From Pseudomonas yamanorum (GTDB lineage Bacteria > Pseudomonadota > Gammaproteobacteria > Pseudomonadales > Pseudomonadaceae): 64,000 nucleotides of DNA. A model generated the notes under the pieces. The model made no database searches. It had not been told where the DNA came from and worked only from the letters and a program-made list of their open reading frames with translations. The stretch covers positions 5,270,001 through 5,334,000 of the forward strand of contig NZ_LT629793.1 in the NCBI RefSeq assembly GCF_900105735.1. The letters are read 5' to 3'. This document shows, in pieces, positions 57,002-64,000 of the stretch. The translations under genes were made by a program, and so were the position numbers. The first letter of the stretch is position 1, and each line of letters opens with the position of its first letter.

Positions 57002-57744
57002 TGCGCGTTTTATTGACGCTCATGCTGTTGCTGGCAGCGCCGCTGGCGTACGCGGCAGACCCGTTGTCGATCCCGGCGATTACCCTGGGCACCAACGCGG
57101 CGGGCGCGCAGGAGTATTCGGTCAGCCTGCAGATCCTGCTGATCATGACCGCGCTGAGCTTCATCCCCGCGTTCGTGATGCTGATGACCAGTTTCACCCG
57201 GATCATCATCGTGTTCTCGATCCTGCGCCAGGCCCTCGGCCTGCAACAGACGCCGTCGAACCAGATCCTGACCGGCATGGCGCTGTTCCTGACGCTGTTC
57301 ATCATGGCGCCGGTGTTCGACAAGGTGAACCAGCAAGCCCTGCAACCCTATCTGGCGGAGAAAATGACCGCCCAGGATGCGATCGACAAGGCCCAGGGCC
57401 CGATCAAGGATTTCATGCTGTCGCAGACCCGTTCCAGCGACCTTGAGTTGTTCGTGCGGCTGTCCAAGCGTACCGACATCGCCAGTCCCGACATGGCGCC
57501 GCTGACCATCCTGGTGCCGGCGTTCGTGACCTCGGAGCTGAAGACTGCGTTCCAGATTGGCTTCATGATCTTCATTCCGTTCCTGATCATCGACCTCGTT
57601 GTGGCGAGTGTGCTGATGGCCATGGGTATGATGATGCTGTCGCCGCTGATCATTTCGTTGCCGTTCAAGATCATGCTGTTTGTGTTGGTGGACGGGTGGG
57701 CGCTGATTATCGGCACCCTGGCCGGCAGTTTCGGTGGGGTGTAG
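57001..57744 (+). CDS. fliP: Flagellar export gate protein FliP
   Basis: A 247-residue core of the export gate with a cleavable signal peptide ([17 protein letters not shown]) and four membrane helices. The conserved motifs are [25 protein letters not shown] and [24 protein letters not shown]. It forms the helical FliPQR pore. The start overlaps the fliO stop. Confidence 0.97.
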   Translation: MRVLLTLMLLLAAPLAYAADPLSIPAITLGTNAAGAQEYSVSLQILLIMTALSFIPAFVMLMTSFTRIIIVFSILRQALGLQQTPSNQILTGMALFLTLFIMAPVFDKVNQQALQPYLAEKMTAQDAIDKAQGPIKDFMLSQTRSSDLELFVRLSKRTDIASPDMAPLTILVPAFVTSELKTAFQIGFMIFIPFLIIDLVVASVLMAMGMMMLSPLIISLPFKIMLFVLVDGWALIIGTLAGSFGGV

Positions 57745-57747
57745 ACG

Positions 57748-58017
57748 ATGACGCCAGAAGTAGCGGTCGACCTGTTTCGTGAAGCCCTGTGGCTGACCAC
57801 CATGATGGTCGCTGTGCTGGTAGTGCCGAGCCTGTTGGTGGGCCTGCTGGTGGCGATGTTCCAGGCTGCGACCCAGATCAACGAACAGACCCTGAGCTTT
57901 CTGCCGCGCCTGCTGGTAATGCTGATCACCCTGATCGTTGCCGGCCCGTGGCTGGTGCAAACCTTCATGGAATACATCCTGCAGCTGTACGGCAGTATTC
58001 CGCAGTTGATCGGCTGA
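57748..58017 (+). CDS. fliQ: Flagellar export gate protein FliQ
   Basis: An 89-residue protein with two membrane helices, the normal length. It is recognisable by VDLFREALWLTTMMVAVLVVPSLLVGLLVAMFQAATQINEQTLSF. Four copies join FliP and FliR in the gate. It begins three bases after fliP. Confidence 0.97.
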   Translation: MTPEVAVDLFREALWLTTMMVAVLVVPSLLVGLLVAMFQAATQINEQTLSFLPRLLVMLITLIVAGPWLVQTFMEYILQLYGSIPQLIG

Positions 58018-58021
58018 CCCC

Positions 58022-58807
58022 GTGAATTCGATGTTGGCGTTGACCGACACCCAGATCAGCACCTGGGTGGCCTCGTTCATTCTGCCGTTGTTCCGGGTCA
58101 CGGCGGTGCTGATGACCATGCCGGTGTTCGGTACCACCCTGGTACCACGCCGCATCCGCCTGTATTTCGCGGTGGCGATTACCGTGGTTATCGTGCCGGG
58201 CTTGCCGCCGATGCCGCCGGTGAATGCCCTGGACCTCAGTGCGATGATGTTGATCGCCGAGCAAATCATCATCGGTGCCTTGCTGGGTTTCTCCCTGACG
58301 CTGTTCTTCCAGGCCTTTGTGATCGCCGGGCAAATCATCTCGATCCAGATGGGCATGGGCTTCGCGTCCATGGTCGACCCTACCAACGGCGTGTCGGTGG
58401 CGGTGATCGGGCAGTTCCTGACGATGCTGGTGACCTTGCTGTTCCTGGCCATGAACGGCCATCTGGTGGTGTTCGAGGTCATGACCGAGAGCTTTACCAC
58501 CTTGCCGGTGGGCAGCGGGTTGGTGGTCAATCACTTCTGGGAACTGGTGGGGCGCTTGAGCTGGGTGCTCGGTGCCTCGTTGCTGCTGGTATTGCCGGCG
58601 ATCACCGCGCTGCTGGTGGTCAATATCGCCTTTGGCGTGATGACCCGGGCGGCGCCGCAGTTGAACATCTTCTCCATCGGTTTTCCGCTGACCCTGGTGC
58701 TGGGCATGGGGATTTTCTGGGTCGGCATGGCTGACATTCTCAATCAGTATCAACCGCTGGCGACTGACGCCCTGCAGTTCTTACGTGACTTGGCGCGGGC
58801 GCGGTAA
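58022..58807 (+). CDS. fliR: Flagellar export gate protein FliR
   Basis: A 261-residue membrane protein with the family motifs FRVTAVLMTMPVFGTTLVPRRIRLYFA and GMGFASMVDPTNG. The start is the GTG at 58022, four bases after fliQ; the ATG at 58031 is an alternative. GTG is preferred because related proteins keep a few residues before MLALTD. FlhB docks to it. Confidence 0.95.
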   Translation: MNSMLALTDTQISTWVASFILPLFRVTAVLMTMPVFGTTLVPRRIRLYFAVAITVVIVPGLPPMPPVNALDLSAMMLIAEQIIIGALLGFSLTLFFQAFVIAGQIISIQMGMGFASMVDPTNGVSVAVIGQFLTMLVTLLFLAMNGHLVVFEVMTESFTTLPVGSGLVVNHFWELVGRLSWVLGASLLLVLPAITALLVVNIAFGVMTRAAPQLNIFSIGFPLTLVLGMGIFWVGMADILNQYQPLATDALQFLRDLARAR

Positions 58808-58810
58808 GCC

Positions 58811-59947
58811 ATGGCCGAGAGCGAGAGTGGCCAGGACAAAACAGAAGACCCCACGGAGAAACGTAAAAAGGACTCCCGGGAAAAGGGCGAGATTGCCCGT
58901 TCCAAAGAGCTCAACACCCTGGCGATCATGCTCGCCGGCTCCGGTGGCCTGCTGATCTACGGCGGTGGCCTGGCCCTGGACCTGATGGAGTTGATGCGCC
59001 TGAATTTCTCCCTGCCCCGTGAGGTGCTGCTCAGCCCGGGCGCCATGGGCCTGTACCTGCTGCACTCCGGAAAGATCGCGATCCTTGCGGTGCAACCGAT
59101 CCTGATTACCTTGCTGCTGGCCGCACTGATCGGCCCGATTTCCCTCGGCGGCTGGCTGTTTGCCGCCGGCAGCATGGCGCCCAAGTTCAGCCGGATGAAC
59201 CCGGGGCCCGGGCTCAAGCGGATGTTTTCCACCAAGGCCCTGGTGGAACTGCTCAAGGCCTTGGCCAAGTTCATCCTGATCCTGTTTGTGGCGTTGACGG
59301 TGTTGTCGTCCGACATCGACGACCTGCTGCGCATCGCCCACGAGCCGATCGAACTGGCGATCATCCACAGTGTGCAAGTGGTGGGCTGGAGTTCGCTGTG
59401 GATGGCCTGCGGGTTGATCATCATTGCCGCGGTGGATGCGCCGATCCAGCTGTGGGAAAGCCACAAGAAACTGCTGATGACCAAGCAGGAAGTGCGCGAC
59501 GAGCACAAGGACCAGGAAGGCCGGCCCGAGGTCAAACAGCGGATTCGTCAGCTGCAGCGCGAGATGTCCCAGCGCAAGATGATGGCTGCCGTTCCCGACG
59601 CCGACGTGGTCATCACCAACCCGACTCACTATGCCGTGGCGCTCAAGTACGACCCGGAGAAGGGTGGGGCGCCGATGCTGCTGGCCAAGGGCAGTGATTT
59701 CACCGCGTTGAAAATCCGTGAGATTGCCGTGGCCAATGACATTCTGCTGCTGGAGTCGCCGGAGTTGGCGCGGTCGATCTTCTACTCCACCGACCTGGAC
59801 CAAGAGATTCCGGCCGGGCTGTACCTGGCGGTGGCTCAGGTGTTGGCGTACGTGTATCAGATCCGCCAGTACCGGGCGGGCAAGGGCAAGCGGCCGGATC
59901 CGCTCAAAGACCTGCCGATTCCGCCGGATTTGCGTCGGGATTCCTGA
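58811..59947 (+). CDS. flhB: Flagellar export switch protein FlhB
   Basis: A 378-residue protein with four membrane helices and a cytoplasmic domain. The self-cleavage motif NPTH lies in VVITNPTHYAVALKYD near residue 270. Cleavage switches export from hook to filament substrates together with FliK. The N-terminus has the typical AESESGQDKTEDPTEKRKKD. It is the last gene of the fliL operon and a REPIN follows. Confidence 0.97.
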   Translation: MAESESGQDKTEDPTEKRKKDSREKGEIARSKELNTLAIMLAGSGGLLIYGGGLALDLMELMRLNFSLPREVLLSPGAMGLYLLHSGKIAILAVQPILITLLLAALIGPISLGGWLFAAGSMAPKFSRMNPGPGLKRMFSTKALVELLKALAKFILILFVALTVLSSDIDDLLRIAHEPIELAIIHSVQVVGWSSLWMACGLIIIAAVDAPIQLWESHKKLLMTKQEVRDEHKDQEGRPEVKQRIRQLQREMSQRKMMAAVPDADVVITNPTHYAVALKYDPEKGGAPMLLAKGSDFTALKIREIAVANDILLLESPELARSIFYSTDLDQEIPAGLYLAVAQVLAYVYQIRQYRAGKGKRPDPLKDLPIPPDLRRDS

Positions 59948-59971
59948 GTGTTGTAGCGCCTCTCCTGGCCT

Positions 59972-60059
59972 CATCGCGGGCAAGCCCGGCTCCCACATTT
60001 TGATCGCATTCTCCCGGCCAACTTGGTCAACTGTGGGAGCCGGGCTTGCCCGCGATGGC
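59972..60059. repeat. REPIN: paired REP hairpin, type GTGGGAGCCGGGCTTGCC
   Basis: Two inverted copies carry an extra C (GAGCCGGGC) relative to the other types. They are oriented tails outward compared with other pairs: the CGCGATG end faces the flanks and GTGGGAG faces the loop. Confidence 0.88.
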
Positions 60060-60114
60060 GTCCGTCCAGGCAAAAAAATCTCCTGAGTGTTCCCGCAATT
60101 GCCTATGGCAACGT

Positions 60115-60400
60115 TTAAGTCGCAGGCAAGGGCGCTATGTCATCCAGCACCCGATCAGCCAGCAACCGACCCATCTCAATCAACTGCGCAATCCCCAGCG
60201 CGCCTTCCCGCCGCGATCCTTCCAGTTCACAGGCAAAGTCGCAGGTCAGGGCATGGGCCGAAGCCAGTGTTTCGGTGAGGTTGACCAGCAGGTCTTCGAC
60301 GGGGGGCGTTGTGGGAGGGGGAATGGCTATCTTCGATAGCGCCTTTTTCTTCCCACCAGCAACCCTAAATCCCTGTCGGACGTTTCGCCATCTCCCGTAA
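60115..60400 (-). pseudogene. Start-less remnant of a DUF6124/DUF3077-type small protein gene
   Basis: Read on the minus strand to the TAA at 60115-60117, the frame gives VEDLLVNLTETLASAHAL, then CDFACELEGSRREGALG, then IAQLIEMGRLLADRVLDD and IAPLPAT. This matches, from memory, the C-terminal half of small proteins (about 100-120 residues) found in many copies in fluorescent pseudomonads. Going upstream in the same frame there is no ATG, GTG or TTG before a stop codon near 60475, and the frame runs into a REP element. The N-terminal half seems lost or shifted. The coding strand is opposite to the flagellar genes. Confidence 0.6.
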
Positions 60401-60409
60401 ACGAGCTTG

Positions 60410-60541
60410 TGTGGCGAGGGAGCTTGCTCCCGCTGGGGCGCGAAGCGCCCCCAATAAAGCTATCGCGGTTATTCAGGCAAAACGCGTAAGCCGTTCTGGG
60501 GCTGCTGCGCAGCCCAACGGGAGCAAGCTCCCTCGCCACAG
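60410..60541. repeat. REPIN: paired REP hairpin, type GTGGCGAGGGAGCTTGC
   Basis: A fourth REP type: TGTGGCGAGGGAGCTTGCTC at the left and its complement at the right. Each is followed inward by a second GC-rich palindrome (GGGGCGC/GCGCCCC on one side, GGGGCTGC/GCAGCCC on the other). Confidence 0.88.
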
Positions 60542-60605
60542 GTGATGTGTGTACGGCGCTAGCCCTTCGCTGTCCGTGAGACCGATCTGCTCCCTCAAGC
60601 AAAAG

Positions 60606-60622
60606 TTGGAAGGCTTCTTGCA
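60606..60622 (+). promoter_or_regulatory. Sigma-54 promoter of flhA
   Basis: TTGGAAGGCTTCTTGCA has GG at 60608-60609 and GC at 60620-60621, ten bases between. It lies 62 bases before the GTG start of flhA, so flhA and flhF have their own RpoN-dependent promoter. Confidence 0.88.
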
Positions 60623-60683
60623 ATACCGCCTTCAGGACGCCTCCCGGCGTCAAAAGTTTGCTTCAAGGAAACGAGGAATACCG

Positions 60684-62813
60684 GTGGATCGCTCTCAAAT
60701 GCTCAGCACGGCCCGTGGCACCCTGACTGACCTCTCGCGAGGCAATCTGGGTGTGCCGTTGTTGTTGCTGGTGATGCTGGCAATGATGATGTTGCCGATG
60801 CCGCCGTTCCTGCTGGACGTGTTCTTCACTTTCAACATTGCGCTGTCCGTGGTCGTGCTGCTGGTGTGTGTGTACGCCCTGCGGCCGCTGGATTTTGCGG
60901 TGTTTCCGACGATTCTGCTGATCGCCACGCTGCTGCGGCTGGCGCTTAACGTGGCCTCCACCCGAGTGGTGATGCTCCACGGCCAGGACGGCCACGCCGC
61001 CGCAGGCAAGGTGATCCAGGCCTTCGGTGAGGTGGTGATCGGTGGTAACTACGTAGTCGGTATCGTGGTTTTTGCGATCTTGATGATCATCAACTTCGTG
61101 GTAGTGACCAAGGGTGCCGGGCGGATTTCCGAGGTGAGCGCGCGTTTCACCCTCGACGCGATGCCCGGCAAGCAGATGGCCATCGACGCCGACCTCAACG
61201 CTGGCCTCATCGATCAGAACCAGGCTAAATCCCGTCGTCTTGAAGTCGCCCAGGAAGCCGAGTTCTACGGTTCCATGGACGGTGCCAGCAAATTCGTGCG
61301 CGGCGACGCCATCGCCGGCCTGTTGATTCTGTTTATCAACCTGATCGGCGGCATGGCGGTCGGCATCTTCCAGCACGGCATGACCTTCGGCGACGCCGGC
61401 AAGGTTTACGCCTTGCTGACCATCGGTGACGGTTTAGTGGCGCAATTGCCATCACTGTTGTTATCTACAGCGGCGGCGATCATGGTGACCCGTGCTTCGG
61501 GCTCCGAAGACATGGGCAAGCAGATCAGCCGGCAGATGTTTGCCTCGCCCAAGGCGCTGGCCGTGGCGGCGGGCATCATGGCCATCATGGGTATTGTGCC
61601 GGGCATGCCTCACGTCTCGTTCCTGAGCATGGCTGCCATGGCCGCCGGTGGTGCCTACCTGTTCTGGAAAAAGCAAAACAACATCAAGGTGATTGCCCAG
61701 CAGGAAGTGGCGCGTCAGCAGGAACTGCTGCCATCGCCGGCCCGGGCCCTTGAAACCAAGGAGTTGGGCTGGGACGACGTGACCCCGATCGACATGATCG
61801 GCCTGGAAGTCGGCTATCGCCTGATTCCCCTGGTGGATCGCAACCAGGGCGGGCAGTTGCTGGCGCGGATCAAGGGTGTGCGCAAGAAGCTGTCCCAGGA
61901 CCTGGGCTTCTTGATGCCTACTGTGCACATCCGCGACAACCTCGACCTGGCGCCCAGCGCCTACCGCTTGACCCTGATGGGGGTGATCCTGGCCGAAGCC
62001 GAGATCTACCCGGACCGCGAACTGGCGATCAACCCGGGCCAGGTGTTCGGCAGCCTCAACGGGATTACCGCCAAAGATCCGGCTTTTGGGCTGGAAGCTG
62101 TGTGGATCGAAATCAGCCAGCGCAGCCAGGCGCAGTCGTTGGGCTACACCGTGGTCGACGCCAGCACGGTGGTCGCGACCCACCTTAACCAGATTCTGTA
62201 CAAGCATTCCCACGAGCTGATCGGCCACGAAGAAGTCCAGCAACTCTTGCAATTGCTGGCCAAGGCCTCGCCAAAGCTGGCCGAAGAACTGGTGCCGGGC
62301 GTGCTGTCTACCTCGCAACTGCTCAAGGTGCTGCAGGCGCTGTTGGCCGAACAGGTGCCGGTGCGGGATATTCGCAGCATTGCCGAAGCTATCGCCAACA
62401 ATGCCGCCAAGAGTCAAGATACTGCCGCCTTGGTGGCCGCAGTGCGCGTCGGATTGTCGCGTGCAATCGTCCAAAGCATTGTAGGGCTTGACTCTGAGCT
62501 GCCTGTGATCACCTTGGAACCAAGGTTGGAACAAATATTGCTCAATAGTATTCAGAAGGCTGGGCAGGGCGCTGATGAAGGCGTGTTGCTGGAGCCAAGC
62601 ATGGCTGAGAAGCTGCAGCGTTCGTTGATTGAGGCCGCGCAGCGCCAGGAAATGGAAGGCCATCCGGTGATCCTGCTGGTGGCTGGCCCCGTCCGGGCGA
62701 TGTTGTCGCGGTTTGGACGCCTGGCTATACCGAATTTGCATGTATTGGCTTACCAGGAAATTCCTGACAATAAGCAAGTGACTATCGTCGCGACAGTAGG
62801 GCCCAACGGCTGA
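60684..62813 (+). CDS. flhA: Flagellar export protein FlhA
   Basis: A 709-residue export gate protein. Seven to eight membrane helices fill the first 330 residues, with the conserved cytoplasmic loop (FHIPEP region, here RISEVSARFTLDAMPGKQMAIDADLNAG). The C-terminal cytoplasmic ring domain binds chaperones and FliJ. The GTG at 60684 follows GAGGAATACC, and the product VDRSQMLSTARG aligns with the usual N-terminus. The longer frame passes through the promoter. flhF follows by 11 bases. Confidence 0.97.
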   Translation: MDRSQMLSTARGTLTDLSRGNLGVPLLLLVMLAMMMLPMPPFLLDVFFTFNIALSVVVLLVCVYALRPLDFAVFPTILLIATLLRLALNVASTRVVMLHGQDGHAAAGKVIQAFGEVVIGGNYVVGIVVFAILMIINFVVVTKGAGRISEVSARFTLDAMPGKQMAIDADLNAGLIDQNQAKSRRLEVAQEAEFYGSMDGASKFVRGDAIAGLLILFINLIGGMAVGIFQHGMTFGDAGKVYALLTIGDGLVAQLPSLLLSTAAAIMVTRASGSEDMGKQISRQMFASPKALAVAAGIMAIMGIVPGMPHVSFLSMAAMAAGGAYLFWKKQNNIKVIAQQEVARQQELLPSPARALETKELGWDDVTPIDMIGLEVGYRLIPLVDRNQGGQLLARIKGVRKKLSQDLGFLMPTVHIRDNLDLAPSAYRLTLMGVILAEAEIYPDRELAINPGQVFGSLNGITAKDPAFGLEAVWIEISQRSQAQSLGYTVVDASTVVATHLNQILYKHSHELIGHEEVQQLLQLLAKASPKLAEELVPGVLSTSQLLKVLQALLAEQVPVRDIRSIAEAIANNAAKSQDTAALVAAVRVGLSRAIVQSIVGLDSELPVITLEPRLEQILLNSIQKAGQGADEGVLLEPSMAEKLQRSLIEAAQRQEMEGHPVILLVAGPVRAMLSRFGRLAIPNLHVLAYQEIPDNKQVTIVATVGPNG

Positions 62814-62824
62814 GGTAGTGGGAT

Positions 62825-64000
62825 ATGCAAGTGAAGCGTTTTTTCGCCGCCGATATGCGTCAGGCCATGAAACTGGTACGTGATGAGTTGGGCGCCGACG
62901 CTGCGATTATCGGTAACCGTCGTATTGCCGGCGGTGTGGAGCTGACGGCTGCCCTGGATTACAAGCCCTCGGCCCTGGCGCCGCGTGTGCCGAACATGGA
63001 ACTGGAAGACGAGCTGCGCAAGACCGCTTCGCGCATTGTCTCGGCCCAGGCTGAACTGAGCATGCGTGGCGACAGCGACGCATCCACCAATCGCCAGCTG
63101 TTTGCCGGGTTGCCGCTGACGGCGTCCGAGCCTCTGGTAGAGCCGACTTTTGTTGAACCGCCGCGTCCTGCTGCGCCCGCCCCGGCGGCAGCGGTAGACC
63201 AGCGGGTGTTCGACTCGATGCGTTTCGAACTCAACGGCCTGCGTGAACTGCTGGAAGTGCAGTTGGGCTCCCTGGCCTGGAACCAGTTGCAGGGCAGCCA
63301 GCCACAACAGGCCAACCTGTGGCGTCGCCTGCAACGCATCGGCCTGTCCGGCCCGTTGTCCCGCGACCTGCTGCAACTGACCACCCAAATTGAAGAACCT
63401 CGCCAGGCCTGGCGCATGCTCCTGGCCCACTTGGCGCGGATGATCGTCACCCCGGAAATCGAACCCCTGGAAGAAGGCGGCGTGATTGCCATGGTCGGCC
63501 CTGCCGGCATGGGCAAGACCACCACCCTCGCCAAGCTGGCCGCACGTTATGTGCTCAAGTACGGCGCGCAGAACATCGCGCTGGTGAGCATGGACAGCTA
63601 CCGCATTGGCGCCCAGGAGCAACTCAAGACCCTGGGCCGCATCCTCAATGTGCCGGTGACCCACGTCGACCCGGGCCAGTCCCTGGCCAACGCCCTCGAC
63701 CCGCTGCTGCGCAAGCGCGTGGTGCTGATCGACACCGCCGGCCTGCAAGCCAGTGACCCGGCCCTGCGTATGCAGCTGGAAAGCCTGGCCGGGCGCGGGA
63801 TCAAATCCAGAAACTATTTGGTACTTGCCACTACCAGCCAGAAGCAGGTATTGACGGCCGCCTACCACAGCTACAAGCGCTGTGGGCTGGCGGGCTGCAT
63901 CCTGACTAAACTGGATGAAACGGCAAGCCTGGGCGAAGTATTGAGCCTGGCCATCAGTCATGAGTTACCGGTCGCCTACCTGACCGACGGGCCGCGGATC
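62825..64000 (+). CDS. flhF: Flagellar biosynthesis GTPase FlhF, cut by the window end
   Basis: The first 392 residues of an SRP-type GTPase that marks the pole for flagellar assembly. The N-terminal part is MQVKRFFAADMRQAMKLVRDELG and a variable Pro/Ala linker follows. G1 is GPAGMGKTTT near 225-234, G3 DTAG near 303, and G4 TKLD near 363, as in Ffh and FtsY. The right end stops in LPVAYLTDGPRI; the final 40 or so residues lie outside. FlhN/FleN would be expected next. Confidence 0.96.
   Translation, partial: MQVKRFFAADMRQAMKLVRDELGADAAIIGNRRIAGGVELTAALDYKPSALAPRVPNMELEDELRKTASRIVSAQAELSMRGDSDASTNRQLFAGLPLTASEPLVEPTFVEPPRPAAPAPAAAVDQRVFDSMRFELNGLRELLEVQLGSLAWNQLQGSQPQQANLWRRLQRIGLSGPLSRDLLQLTTQIEEPRQAWRMLLAHLARMIVTPEIEPLEEGGVIAMVGPAGMGKTTTLAKLAARYVLKYGAQNIALVSMDSYRIGAQEQLKTLGRILNVPVTHVDPGQSLANALDPLLRKRVVLIDTAGLQASDPALRMQLESLAGRGIKSRNYLVLATTSQKQVLTAAYHSYKRCGLAGCILTKLDETASLGEVLSLAISHELPVAYLTDGPRI

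Overview
The window looks like chromosomal DNA of a Pseudomonas of the fluorescens group. Supporting signs are the high GC content, the phhR/phhABC aromatic amino acid locus, the flgF-to-flhF order of a Pseudomonas polar-flagellum cluster with fleQ-fleSR inside it, an HsbA/HsbR/HptB switch module, and many REP/REPIN hairpins of the GTGGGAGC type. The species cannot be fixed from the sequence alone.

Bases 1-25,100 hold housekeeping and accessory genes: the end-truncated acyltransferase plsC, a crotonase, tRNA-Ser(GGA), a small protein behind a long structured leader, a gamma-glutamylcyclotransferase-like gene, an M24 peptidase, and an isolated 298-residue protein that resembles a domain of mobile-element polyproteins. 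These are followed by two LysR-oxidoreductase pairs, a HAD hydrolase, recQ, a MarR regulator, a PlpD-type patatin autotransporter, a SelW-like protein, an EamA exporter, an AraC regulator, an LpxH-like phosphoesterase, and phhC-phhB-phhA divergent from phhR with a TyrR-type box between them.

Bases 25,200 to the right end are almost wholly flagellar: flgFGHIJKL, a lone ketoacyl synthase III, fliC, flaG, fliD, fliS, fliT, fleQ, fleSR, fliEFGHIJ, hsbA-hsbR-hptB, fliK, fliLMNOPQR, flhB, flhA and the start of flhF. I found six near-perfect sigma-54 (-24/-12) promoters, ahead of flgF, fleS, fliE, fliK, fliL and flhA. A sigma-28 promoter lies ahead of fliC. This fits the Pseudomonas scheme in which FleQ with RpoN drives the early genes, FleSR the middle genes and FliA the flagellin. 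The Hsb/Hpt module ties flagellar output to the motility-biofilm decision.

The features most worth a second look are: the structured leader of the small gene at 2,135-2,404; the orphan mobile-element-like protein at 3,926-4,822; the single ketoacyl synthase left between flgL and fliC without glycosyltransferases; an 0.8-kb imperfect inverted repeat with a REPIN at its centre (52,057-52,884); an AraC gene whose tail is encoded by a REP element; and a start-less small-protein remnant between two REPINs (60,115-60,400).
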